Shown: positions 45,626 through 57,149 of the stretch, piece by piece
Layout: each line of letters starts with the position of its first letter
Numbering within the stretch: the first letter of the stretch is position 1
DNA from: Coptis chinensis
Lineage: Eukaryota > Streptophyta > Magnoliopsida > Ranunculales > Ranunculaceae
Direction of reading: 5' to 3'
Assembly (NCBI GenBank): GCA_015680905.1
Contig: CM027381.1
Location: 90,173,501-90,237,500, forward strand
DNA length: 64,000 bases
Made by a program: the position numbers and the translations under genes
Notes under the pieces: model-generated
What the model was told of the DNA's origin: nothing
Databases searched by the model: none
Seen by the model: only the letters and a program-made list of their open reading frames with translations

Positions 45626-46420
45626 CTATTATATATTTTGTGATGTTATTTTTTGTATAATTGTTTTTAACTATGTTTTGAGGCTATGTTAAGGATATAT
45701 TGAAATAAGTCGGTGTTTTATCATAGACACTAAAATTGTATGATTTGTAGTAAGGAATTAGTTTATACAAATTACATATTTTTAGCATTTTTTTATTTGA
45801 TCAAATATATAAGAATTGGAACACTAAAAGTGTTTGATTAAGTAATAGAAAATTACTTTTTACAAATCACCTATTTTTAGCAATTTTTAAAAATATTTGT
45901 CATTATTGCTTTCGTTTTTTTTTTTTTTTTTTTCTATTATATATTTTGTGATGTTATTTTTTGTATAATTGTTTTTAACTATGTTTTTGAGGTGTTAAGA
46001 ATATAGATAGGTGTTTTATCATAGACACTAAAATTGTATGATTTGTAATAAGGAATTCTACAAATTACTTTTTTTTTTTTTTTTTTTTTATTTGATCAAA
46101 TATATAATAATTGGAACACTAAAAGTGTTTGATTCATAATAGGAAATTACCTTTTACAAATCACCTATTTTTAGCAATTTTTTATTTGATCAAATATGTA
46201 AGAATTGGAAATACACTCAAACTCTCCAAATATAATAATTAGAAATACACTCAAACTCTCTAAGAGGTTTATGTATGTGAGATTGTAAATTTTATTAGAA
46301 AAGACTATCTTTCAGATTAGAGTGCCACATAGGAGAGAGAAAAAATTAACTCTCTCATATTAGAGTGCCACATAGGAAAGAGAAAATCCTCAATTAGAGG
46401 TCTCTGCTTTAGTATATAGA

Positions 46421-47617
46421 TAGTAGATAGTAGAAGTAGATTCTCAGAGTCACAGGAGTAATAAACACATAAACAAATCTTGCGACTGGTTGGGAAGCTT
46501 TGATAGGATAGTCTGCAGCTCTGTTACCTTAATTTTCGTTTTTCAATCTCTCACTTAAGGCTTTGCTCTTCATTGCTATAGATAATGATTGCCATGAAAT
46601 TGGTCCTCTCCTGGTCAAAATCTGCACTGGAGCTACCATTAGTTCCACATCGATAGAATTTAGCTCCTTTCATAGGATAGATCTCGTATTAGAGCTTCCT
46701 ATTCACTTGATAAACAAAAATTTATAGACAATTCAAGATGAAGTAATAACAGTAATTAGAACAATATTATGTTCCATGACCGTAGCTTGAAATATCCAAA
46801 TTTCTTGCAGCCTACGTAGAATCTTACCTTTCACAGATATGGTGCTTTTCGGAAAAACTAAGATTTGTAACGCTTGTTGCAACATTTCTACATCACAGTT
46901 CCTCTAGCAGCCAAACCAAAAAACAAACAGAGAATGGTCATAGCAGCATCCAAACCACTAAAAAATAAATACATAAGCAAATCGCTGCCCCGTTTATACA
47001 TTTTCTTTAATCAGATATTTCAACGGGTATTTGGACTTCAATTGTGCAAGGAGCTGCTCAAAGCACCAACTTCAATTCTTCTCTAACTACTTCACATGAT
47101 ATTAACATATTGATGAATACCCTGGAAATCCAAATGTTGCGTCACCTTCACTCAGGTACAATTGTTCTTGAACATGTATATCTTTGGTGTTGGCTTCATC
47201 ACGGTAATGTACTTGGAGGATAGCTGCAAATAGTTCCTAATTGTTTTCATTAACTTAATCATGGACACTAGCAATTGAACAATGTTTTTGCAATGCCCAT
47301 TTTCATTTTTCAAAATCTTCATACCTCTCTCTCTAGTCTCTACTGTCAATCTTCATTACTCTGGTTTGGCTCGAAAAAACCTTTCATGCATTGGACTCAT
47401 ATCAACCTCAAGTAGTAAAACCGACCCAGGGTACACCTAAAATGTGAAGCTCTATAAATAGTCTGTCCAATGTCTCCATCAATGTCGTTTCGGAGAGAAA
47501 GGATACTTGCGTCTCTCTTACAAGTCCCAATTCACAACAACCATTGTTGAGATCGTTTTCAAAAAAATCAGTCAATGAACTTCTAGTTGTTAATTATTTC
47601 ATTCTTTGTTCCTTATC
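46421..47617 (-). other. Intergenic; possible exon remnants of an unrecognised minus-strand gene
   Basis: Two minus-strand stretches look protein-like but are not recognised: 46680-46560 (ELNSID-type text, VQILTRRGPISW) and 47430-47150 (DMSPMHERFFRAKPE, a break, then TVETRERGMKILKNENGHCK, with a heptad-like charged pattern). They may be pieces of one decayed gene or chance. No complete gene can be drawn. Confidence 0.3.
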
Positions 47618-48240
47618 ATGGATCTTGTGGCTACCTTACCAATTAAAAGACCAAGAATAGAAATAAAAGAAGTGCTCTCAAGCATTCTCCCACGTGATAC
47701 AATGCTTGATAAACTATGAGGACTACCCGTCAAATCTCTGGTGCGATTCAGCTGGTGCGTATCCATGTCATGGGACAAGTTAATTGTAGATCCCTTTTTT
47801 GCTACGACGCATTTCAATCAACCAAAAGAAAACAAAAACTATAAACGTAAGGTCGTCATTAGAGACCAGTCACTTGTATATACATTAGACCATGATGAAT
47901 ATACTGAATATTCTTATATTTTGTAAAGATGGATCATCCCATAGCCAAGACGTGTTCTAGAATTTGGAATTCTTGTAACTGATTGTTGTGTACCACTTCA
48001 CCTTGTGGATCCAACTCTGATGAATTTTCGCTATACATATGGAATCCGTCCACAAGCGAATACAGGGAAGTTTGGGTACGCCTAATCCAATAATATACTC
48101 TTCAGTTGAATTGGAAGTTTGGAACCGAATAAAGGTTCCCTACTCCCCTGTCACTCACATACAAAATTCTTCCACCAACATCTAATTGGTGGAAATTGCT
48201 TCAAATGGTTTAATACTGAAACCCATGTTATAATATAAGG
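47618..48240 (+). pseudogene. F-box pseudogene 4
   Basis: An ATG at 47618 reads MDLVATLPIKRPRIEIKEVL, then LPRDTMLDKL, a TGA at about 47717, and in the same frame GLPVKSLVRFSWCVSMSWDK, DPFFATTHFNQPKENKNY up to a stop at 47924. Later sequence, frame-shifted, keeps TYGIRP-like and GGNCFKWFNTET remnants of the FBA region. The usual C-terminal half is lost where an inverted repeat and a MITE follow. It resembles the array at 29.8-34.7 kb and pseudogene 3. Confidence 0.75.
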
Positions 48241-48888
48241 TTTCTTCTGTATTGGATCAGAGGCACCTGTCAAATTAATTAATCAGTCTCACTGACGCAA
48301 ATCATGGATACTATGAACTTTTATTTCTTCGGACCATAGTACAAAATATCCCGATATATCACGATATTTGGGGATATCTATCCAGATTTCAGAGAAAGAT
48401 ATATAAATATCCGATATGTTGTAGATATATATGCACAGTTTGCTATATTTGTGATATTTGGGGATATTTTGCGATATTTGGAGATATTTTCCGAAATATA
48501 TAATAATTTTATTTAATATTTACCATTATATTTCAAATAAATATAAATAATGTATCATGATATATCAGAAATATCCACAAATCTATGATATTTTCGATAT
48601 TCTAGATATATCCACGATATTTGCATGTGAAACAATGTCAAATATCTCCAAAGAGAGGGATATATCCACGATACATATCTAGAAATTGAGTATCGATAAA
48701 TATCCATATCCTGATATTTTGTACTATGCTTCGGACAAACATTGAATGTTCTATCTAGGCTCCTAGCTGCACAGTGCACACACTTGTGCTCCCAAAAAAT
48801 TATTTTACTTTGGCTGTGCCCTATGCCCCTATCTAAGTTTGAACATGGGTTTCAGTATTAAACTATTTGAAGCAATTTCCACCAATTA
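48183..48888. repeat. 47-bp inverted repeat around the hAT MITE
   Basis: TAATTGGTGGAAATTGCTTC and the next 27 bases (48183-48229) recur inverted at 48842-48888 with one mismatch. The arm overlaps the last recognisable F-box remnant, so the right arm is an inverted copy of host sequence, not a transposon end. Confidence 0.88.
48335..48728. mobile_element. hAT-type MITE (TSD CTTCGGAC)
   Basis: Ends CATAGTACAAAATATC (48335-48350) and GATATTTTGTACTATG (48713-48728) are perfect inverted repeats. Identical 8-bp CTTCGGAC lies on both sides (48327-48334, 48729-48736). An 8-bp duplication is the hAT signature. The interior is rich in GATAT/ATATC words and could fold extensively. 394 bp, non-coding. 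Confidence 0.9.
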
Positions 48889-48904
48889 CTCACATGTCTC
48901 ACAT

Positions 48905-49347
48905 ATGGCTGTCAATGGTTCGGGACAAACCCGAAGTCCGATTGAATCCGAACCGATAAGATAAAGACTTAGACTTTAAATTTAGCCCGATAAGATTATT
49001 AGGCCAGGTCTGGACATACCTATGTCTGATCCGATAATGGCCCGGCCCGAAATCTATAATAGTTTATGTGTTTTATATTTAATATTATTAATATATCTAT
49101 TATATTTACTGAAAGTTGACATAGAAAATTGGAAGTCATATTGGTTAGTATTGTGTTTGCCACACAAGAGTTTTAATTAAATTTTAGACAAAAATAACAG
49201 TTCTCATGTATTGCTAACGGATCTAGGCCTGGCCGAATCCAAACTTGCCCAATAGGACCGAGGCCGGGTTTGGACTCAAAATATCAAATATGATTTGGGC
49301 CGGGCCTGGACCTAGGTGTGTCATATTCAGGTCCGGCCTGTTGACAC
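48905..49347. mobile_element. Probable second hAT-like MITE
   Basis: Left end GGCTGTCAATGGTTCGGGAC and right end GTCCGGCCTGTTGACAC are approximate inverted repeats. The flanks TCTCACAT (48897-48904) and TCTCACAC (49348-49355) would be an 8-bp duplication with one change. The interior has the Gly-rich-like CCGGCCCGA/CCGAACC words common in such repeats. Moderately supported. Confidence 0.55.
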
Positions 49348-49370
49348 TCTCACACCATCACAAGTAGGAC

Positions 49371-52300
49371 TGTCACACCCCGAATTTTGATAGAATTCGG
49401 AAAAACAATATTTGTTCTCGACTCTTCAATTTTCGAGGTGTGATGCACTCTCAACTTCCAAAAACCCATAAACAGTTTAAACATGCGGAAAATTTAAAAA
49501 CCAATAAAATTTTTAACTTAAACAAAAGTCCTCTTCATTACAAAAATTCACAAATAAGATTAGGTTACAAATCTTTTTCAATAACTCTTTATTTAAAATT
49601 ACAAATGAAAATACAAACAACATTATCTCAACTGAAAATCTATATCATCTCAAAGGAAAACAAAGTCTATCTTGAAATGCGACGCTAACGCAAACCACAA
49701 GCAGCAACCAACCTTCTTCAATACTAAACATGTTAAGACTTATCAACTATGTTCATTTAATGAACACACCCGATAAAGCAAACATGCAAATCGGTCGACA
49801 TTATAAACAATCTTTGGTGTGAGTAGCTCTAAAATACAATGGATACTTGTACATATACATACACAATCTATAAGGCAGTTAGTTCCTCCACCGAGGTGCC
49901 TTAACTTCCAACAACTAATACAACATCATTAAGCACAATAATTAAGGCAAATAGTTCCTCCATTCGAGGGCGCCTTTGACTTCCACTAACTAACCACACA
50001 ACAAACTATACGCATAATAAATAAGATCGACATGTAGTTCCTCCATCGAGGCTTTTTAGGTTCTAACTAAACAAATAACCAACCAAGCATATTATATCCG
50101 CATCGCATTTCATGCTCAATTCTGAGTGGGTCGCGTCGCGCCCAAGTAATTAGTTTGACCCACCCTTCTGCAAAGCCATATACAATCATATATTTAAAGA
50201 TATATAGTTAACCAACATATTACCATAATTATATTATTTAAGGCTTTCTTTGCGTGTCCCTAAAATCACGTCGTATCTATGTCTTACCTAGTTTCCCTAG
50301 CTACCACAATGGCTTCCCAACGCCGAACATGTACATCCACATGTCTCCTCTTACATAATGAACCACTCTGTGCGTAATTATCCTGAGCGGGATGCCGAAC
50401 ACCAGGTAACCCTCACACGAAAGCCATTATGTAAGTACTGCCACTATTCGGCATAAAATATCGCGCATCTCGTTCTAATTTTACGAACGGAATAATCAAG
50501 CCACTATTCGGCTACGCCAGAAGGGTCATTCAGATTCACTGAAATGCCAGATTGGCCAATCACATTACTTACGCCCGAAGGGCCATTCAGATTCACTGAA
50601 ACGCCAGAAGGGTCAATCATATCACATACGCCCATCACCAAGGCAAATCCCATGAGTTGTGGTAATTAGGTTCTAGGATTTTCATTACGTAATTTATTCA
50701 GGTGTCATACCTTTATATTTCATAATAATTCTTATTCTATCTCATGCCAGTATACTTAATTGTACTGAAGCTCAACGTTTCTCGTTATAATACAATCAAC
50801 ATTATCACGTGCCAATACTATTCATTGCACGATATCCAAGTATCTCTATATCAAATCTCGAAACTTATTATTTCACGTGCCAATAATATATTGCACTACA
50901 CCCTATGAAATATCTCAAGCCTTCATACATACTACAATTCATTTAAGTATCAACTCATAATAATAATCAATCATGAAATCTATTCGTTCAATATATTTAT
51001 GTGAACTCAAGTCACCCTCAAAGGCACGCATTATTTCCATTTGTGCACAATATAAATAGTATATAAATAATCAAAATATAAGTTCATTCCACCAAATATC
51101 AAAATGAAACAACTTTAAAAGAAAGAACAACTCAAGTCCAAATATTACATATAATTATTCGAGTCCAAATCACAAGTCTTATAAGAATTCCCCTTTTGTT
51201 ACATACCAATATTTATATGCTTTACACACTATTCACGTCAAATCTTAATTAGATAATGACAAACAAAGTTATATAATTTTTGACAATATTTTATTACTAC
51301 ATTTGTCCATATTCTTAAAGATGTGAAAATCTGAAAAAAATCAACATTCCACAGTCACCGGTCAAACAGTCAATGGTCAACAGTCAAAGTCAAAGTCAAA
51401 GTCAACACGTCATTTCCATGTTCAACAAGTTCATGGTCATAGCCATAGTTCATGGCTAAGGTCAAAGGTGCATGGCTCATGGGCTCATGACTAAGGTAAT
51501 GGTTCGGACCCAACTAGCCAAGGCCAAACCTTAGAACCCAAAAGTCTAAATGTCTAAAGACCCATTTGGATCTCTATTTTAAGTCCATGGATCCCAAACA
51601 AACAAAAAACTTAAAAAACCGCCCAAAATACAAATGGGTTCGGCCCAAAAATTGAACTGAAACCGGCCCAAAAATTTAAAACTGAACTGGCCTAAAACTA
51701 AATAATAGAATCTGGCCCAACCACTAACTCATGTTTAGGCCCAAAACAATAGGAATGAATCCGGCCCAACTAACAAAACCAAAAGGCTTTGGCCCAAAGC
51801 CCAAGCCCAGTCGGTCATCTCCCTCACCAGCTCTCTTCCTCCACCGCCAGCCACCACTAATTAGCCACCCTCAAAATTCCAAACCTAATCGAAATGAAGC
51901 GGGAAAACCCCAACCACTTTAACAAAAGCTTAAAACTTCAATTCTTAAATTCCCAATCTTCACCAAAACTAGATCCTGGGAAATTTCTGGTCGCCATTAA
52001 TGGCTTCTACAACCTCCGACAGCTCCATCCGACCCAGCATTCAATCACCCATCACTAACCAACCTCAAACCAACCAATTAAACATCACTACAACAACAAG
52101 AGTTCAAAATAAAACGGACAAAGGACGCCATTGATCTTTGGATTCCATTGCTTTGGTCGGGCAACGCCATTGACGACCTTCGTGAGCTTGAGCGGCCCCT
52201 AACAACCGATTCTAAACCCACATCACCCACCAAAACAATAAACATGATTTATGTCGGCAGACCGCTTCCTCCAACTGGATTTGTATCGGTGACCATTAAC

Positions 52301-52874
52301 AAGCATAAACAACACCCACTACAACTAAACTAATCATCCGTCACTCCAAACAATGACAACCATAACAGTATATATTCAAGTTTAATCTAATCTATCATCT
52401 GTCGTGCCGCCATTACCAAGTATAAAGCTTAAACAATTCATCACAGAGTTTCAACAGTTTAATAAAACTAAAATATATCAACAGAAATAACTAAGTAGAA
52501 AAACTGATCGGAAACACTCGACATTAAAAGTTTTTATTCGTAGACGTAAACCTTTAGTTTTGATAAAAAGAAAAAAACATAACTACTCACTTTAATTAAC
52601 AGCTCGACGAATCCCTCCTAGTCCGAATCGTCGCGCTCCAACGCTCTAGCCAACGAGCTTTTATCTTCGCCTATATTTTTATTTTATTTTATTATCAAAG
52701 AACCCTATTCTCCATAATAATATGAATATATACTTGGGTTTGAAACCTAAGCCCAACACAGACTCGGGCCCAGAAACCAGGCCCACACATTCCAAATCCA
52801 ATCCAGCGAATTTTAAATAAATAAATAAATAAATTAATAAATAAATAAATACGTATTTTAAATACGGCGTTACA
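49371..52874 (-). mobile_element. 3.5-kb solo LTR related to the LTR at 1888-4859 (TSD AGGAC)
   Basis: It begins TGTCACACCCCGAATTTTG at 49371 and ends GGCGTTACA at 52874. Identical AGGAC duplications are at 49366-49370 and 52875-52879. Its sequence matches the reverse complement of the 1888-4859 LTR in several blocks, including the TTGAC cluster (reverse complement, 51355-51410) and the adjoining CATGGCTCATGGGCTCATGA region. Orientation is given by analogy with that copy. Short frames such as 51731-51922 (Pro-rich) are incidental. The insertion cut into the end of another TGTCAATGG-type repeat. Confidence 0.88.
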
Positions 52875-53321
52875 AGGACTGTCAATGGATTGGTTTGGTC
52901 CGGTTATGAAAAATTAAAACCCAAACCAATAAGAAAGTTAGGAACTCAAAACCAAACCAAATTGAACCGATGAGAAAGTTGGGAACCCAAAACCGAATCG
53001 AACCAAAAAGATATATTACAAATCGAACTCAAACCCACCCAAAAACTATAAAATCAATTAAATGTTAAATTAAATCAATTAATTTCAACCACACAATTGA
53101 TAAATATATACAAAATTAATCATAAATATTATTAAAATGTTATTTTATTGGTTGGGTTTGGTTTGGCCCAGTGGTCTACTACTCACAAAAGCATAAGACG
53201 GAGGCATATTGAAAATCTTATCTGTACACGTGGCAAAAAAACTTTGTGGACTTCACCAACCGTTTAACCTAATAACAACATAAAAAGGTAGCAAGTACCA
53301 CACAGCCGTCATTTCCAGAAA
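52875..53321. other. Repeat remnant and promoter region of the next F-box gene
   Basis: The first ~200 bp (CTGTCAATGGATTGGTTTGG, then repeated AAACC(C/G)AA and GAACC words) look like the end of a hAT-like repeat cut by the solo LTR. A CACGTG G-box is at 53227-53232, about 95 bp upstream of the start codon. Confidence 0.45.
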
Positions 53322-54479
53322 ATGACAATACTTTCAACACAAAACAGAAGAATGAGTCTGAAGAGTTTACAAACAAAAAGCATGGAAAACTTACCTGCTG
53401 AAGTCATTCAAGAGATCTTTTCACGTTTACCGATCACATCACTTTTTGAAAACAGGTATGTTTGTCAAACATGGCATGGTTTAATCAATGATCGTCGTCT
53501 TTCTTTCATGCATTATGTGCAAGCATCTCGTCGAATCAATCCTACTACCAGTCTCATACTTTACAACGGACCAGGATTATATTACATACCTGATTTCAAT
53601 ACGTGTCAGAATGTCGTGGTGTTTAACAATCTTCCGTTTAAATCATGGCTTCCATATTTTAAAGTGGTTGCTTCACAAAACGGTTTCATTTGTGTTGCTG
53701 CTGATGGATGTTCTTATCGTAATATTTTTATATGTAATCCGGTTATAGGGGAGTGGTTTTTGGTACCAAGAAGTGAGACATTGTATGGGACTAATTATGG
53801 ATTTGGTTATGAGTTGGAGACAAATGAGTATAAGATTGTACGAATGAGGTTTTGTAAGGATGAAGATAATTATGACGTCGAGATACATAAATTAGGTACT
53901 AGTACTTGGAGGGACATTGGAAAGGTAAAGAGGATTATCGGGGATGATCCAGGAGCTTCAGGGGTTCTGGTTAGTGGATGTTTACATTGGTTGGGCATTG
54001 TTAATTCTACTAATAAACCATCCATTATTATTGTCAATTTAGCTGAGGAAAAGCTCTCTGATATACTTCCAGTTCCTATTGAAAGATGTCTTGGAAAGAT
54101 CGACCAGCACTTCCGTCTTGTAGATTTGGCAGGGCGTCTCGGTGTTGTTGATGATGGTCGTGATGGGCATGTCAATGTATGGGTCGTGAAGGAATATGGC
54201 ATTTGGGAGTCTTGGATTAAGCACTGTAACATTTCAGTGCCTCTCAATCTTCTACCACCCGATGATGTTCCTAAACGCTTTAGACCACTGTTGATACAGG
54301 AGAATGGTGAAATTCTAGTAGAAATTAACAATGGGGCATTGGTTTCTTATAACCAAAAAAGGAAATCATATAGAGAGATTATCATCAATGGGCTTCCTGG
54401 TTCGTTTAAAGCTGTACCTCATGTGGGGACCCTTCTTCCGCTCATGCATGCCATTCAAACTGTGGACTGTGGAAATTGA
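53322..54479 (+). CDS. F-box/FBA protein, divergent from the other copies
   Basis: An intact single-exon frame of 385 residues. In-frame Mets at residues 1, 11 and 21 are all possible starts; the F-box begins at ~22 (MENLPAEVIQEIFSRLPITS, then VCQTWHGLI). FBA landmarks follow: ASQNGFICV, ICNPVIGEWFLVP, NYGFGYELETNEYKIV, IHKLGTSTWRDIG, SGCLHWLG, IIIVNLAEEKLSDIL, VWVVKEYGIWESWIKH and an ENGEILVEI strand. Expected role: SCF substrate receptor, target unknown. It differs from the array genes in ending without the ESLV motif and having VDLAGRLGVVDDGRDGHVNV. It is a separate lineage of the family. Confidence 0.9.
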   Translation: MTILSTQNRRMSLKSLQTKSMENLPAEVIQEIFSRLPITSLFENRYVCQTWHGLINDRRLSFMHYVQASRRINPTTSLILYNGPGLYYIPDFNTCQNVVVFNNLPFKSWLPYFKVVASQNGFICVAADGCSYRNIFICNPVIGEWFLVPRSETLYGTNYGFGYELETNEYKIVRMRFCKDEDNYDVEIHKLGTSTWRDIGKVKRIIGDDPGASGVLVSGCLHWLGIVNSTNKPSIIIVNLAEEKLSDILPVPIERCLGKIDQHFRLVDLAGRLGVVDDGRDGHVNVWVVKEYGIWESWIKHCNISVPLNLLPPDDVPKRFRPLLIQENGEILVEINNGALVSYNQKRKSYREIIINGLPGSFKAVPHVGTLLPLMHAIQTVDCGN

Positions 54480-57077
54480 AAAGAAAAAGAGTAAGGTTTC
54501 ATTTATACAACCTCTGCATTTTATATACTTTGTAATGTACTTTTTATATTTGCTATGGCACCTGTTACTTGGGCCCATTTGTGTTTCATTCCAGTAAGAT
54601 GAAAGGATAATTAAATTTCTGGAAATAATACATTTTCTTTAATCTGTTCGGCCAACAGAAGGAAAATAAGAAAACAGTTGTTCTTGACATTGAGAATTTA
54701 TAACGGAAGACTTCTATTATATGTAGAGGTCCCATGCAGGGTTGCAGGGTTTTAGCGTTACTCTTTCTTTTTACCTGACATGAGTAGTAGCGATCAATAT
54801 ATTAGTTCATAAGCAGCAGTTCCAATCTAGGACACAGCTTGCTAAGAAACTGTTATGTTATTTTTACCACTTCTTGCGAACTTGATAAATGCAGTCCATA
54901 TATATAGTAATCAAACTAATTAAGGATATACAGGCTGCACAGATCATGTCACTTATATCACAGCGGACCACAAGTGCACCACTTATCTACTTTAGATTTT
55001 ACAATTTGAAGATGCGGCTAAAGGCAGGCAATTATTTATTTTCTGTGGTGAATGTAACAAGTAATAATGTAGGAAAATGAGATAGCTTTGTTGAGTTCTT
55101 ATGTGATTAAGATTGAGTTGTTATTTTAAATACATCCACTACCATTGCTGATTACCATGATTAAACCGTAAGGTATTGTTATCATTGGACATTGGAAAAG
55201 ACTTGTCCAACTCTGTATCTTGGGACAAATGGTAAGGTAAGGTCCACTTGAGAAGCCAATAGGTCAGGCAGGTTTATTGGTTTCCCTTGTATAATGAGTT
55301 GAAGAGACTGCCACAAGATCACTCATCAGGTATAATAAGTCTTGGACTATGTAAAAACACAGAGATATGCATCTTAGTTAGTGTTACAAACTATATTTTT
55401 AGTCATACAGGAAGCAAAAACATATGCTCTCTCTGTAGAGAGAGAGAGAGAGTAGCAACCATGATATCTACAGTTCACTTTTTGCTCAATCCATCAATTT
55501 TTTTTTTTCTCACAAATTATATGGTCGCTCAAGGGCAGACCTAGGAGATGACTATCCTTGACTAAAGCCAATTAAGCATTTTTCACCAAATTCAAATTAA
55601 AATGGCAATTCTACTTCATAAAATGACCAATTCAAACACATTAAGCAGCAACTTACATGTATAACTTGGATTCACTTCATTTTTCTTCTCTTGCATCTCT
55701 TCGTAACTTGGATTTTATTTCACTTGTTTTTTTATGTTGAAGTTCCAAAAAAAATTCTTGTATGTGTGAGATTACTGTCCCCCGCGTATCCCCCGCATGT
55801 CGGAAATTAAGAAATTAATTATAAAATCGGATACTCCAAATCGCGTGTCCGACACGTATCAGACGCGTATCGGGGCATGTCCGTGTTGGACACGTATCGG
55901 ATACGGGTACTTCACCCTTAGGGACGTATCGGTGCTTCATAGCCAAGCAGAGTCATAAATACAAACTTCATCGATTAATTACTATCGCAGAAGTCTGCAT
56001 GGAACCAATGTCTGCATAAAACATCTTCACAATGAAATGCAATCAACTGAAATATGTAAGTTGCTTGTAGCTGAAAATTAGTACTGAAAACAGTATTGCA
56101 ATGGGTCATTCCCTTGATCGTCCGGTTCGTCCTCATTTGGGATCCTCTTCTGTACTTCATTATTTGCTATTTTATTCCGTCAATTTTTCGCCACCCTTTA
56201 ATTTCTTGTATTTGTTTTGTTAAATTTTCTTTGAGTTGGCTTTTCATTGTGTCTTCCAGGTAGTTGTCTAGTCATTTGGAAATGAATGTAGCTGTTCTTG
56301 GGCATGCTAGATTAACTAAAGGACGAGGCCCTCTAAAATTCTCCATGGTAATGCTTTGTAAGCACCGACAGTAAGATTCTGCCATTTTATTACTTGTAAT
56401 AAAGGCATTCATGTGACACTGTCACAACCATTATTTCTTACAGCTACTATCACCTTTAGGTTGCAAGAGCAAATGCACACCATAGATTGTGCATTGCCGT
56501 ATACAGAAATTGTAGTACACCTATAGGATGGGACTGGTTGTGCATCTCATTGCAAGCTCACAAACTTAATTATTTGCCTAAATGGATGATGACAATATTT
56601 TTCCCCTTGCAAACTTCTTAATAAGAAAAGTAAATTTTGAGCGCTATTACGGAGAAATCATTGTAAGTCATAGGATTATTGTGAATCAGCCCAGCTCAAC
56701 ACGAATTGAGATGGCAAATTGACAATGCATAATTGAAAAATGACAGTGAATGTCAAGTTAGCATTTTTTTAGTATCTGTTTGTTTTGGTAAATGCAACGT
56801 GTTTGATTTCCTGTCCATATTTTGTACTTACCATAGCAAGAATCATACCTTTGTTTTTTATACGGTCATGCGGAAACTGATTTAGCGCATTCATTCCTTT
56901 ACCTCTTTATTTCCTGTCTCCAATACTACAAAACTTTCCATTGTTTGTATCGAAATAGGTATCTATGCTTCTCTGTCTCTCCCCTTTATTTTGAGCGCTA
57001 TAATGTATGAGATCTTTTGCTAAATTTCTTTTTGAGCAATAACACCAACTAACGTTTTCTGTTTATGAAAATCTGAT
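54480..57077. other. Intergenic region between two intact F-box genes
   Basis: It contains a GA microsatellite (55436-55452), the GTATC repeat listed next, and otherwise AT-rich sequence without a gene. The last part is the presumed 5' UTR intron of the next F-box gene, ending at acceptor TTTGCAG (57083). Confidence 0.5.
55775..55935. repeat. GC-rich repeat with multiple CGTATCGG/CACGTATC words
   Basis: Six or so ACACGTATCGG-like words within 160 bp stand out against the AT-rich flanks, ending GTATCGGTGCTTCATAG. Probably a degenerate transposon end; the family was not identified. Confidence 0.4.
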
Positions 57078-57149
57078 TTGCAGGCCAAGCAATTCTGCAA
57101 ATATTCACTGAGAAGGGCAGACATTTACCTGCAAACAAACAAAACGACA

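Larger units (their letters stand above)
41499..46420 (-). mobile_element. Helitron B, homologous to A and joined head to tail
   Basis: On the minus strand it starts TCTATATACTAAAGCAGAGA at 46420 (preceded by host A) and ends CCGTCCAAAAAATCTAG at 41499. The next base is the first T of Helitron A. Its organisation parallels A throughout: 5' block with GTGGCACTCTAAT, poly-T, ~55-bp arrays, ~210-bp repeats, terminal block. The 3' hairpin is eroded compared with A. No coding capacity. Near 45635-45735 and 45945-46020 a ~90-bp piece is duplicated internally. Confidence 0.85.

Noticed and set aside
45451-45660. Frame with a long Phe run
   Set aside because: It is produced by the 47-base poly(T) tract.
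55436-55452. GA repeat as a GAGA-type regulatory element
   Set aside because: A short microsatellite far from any start codon; nothing supports a regulatory role.
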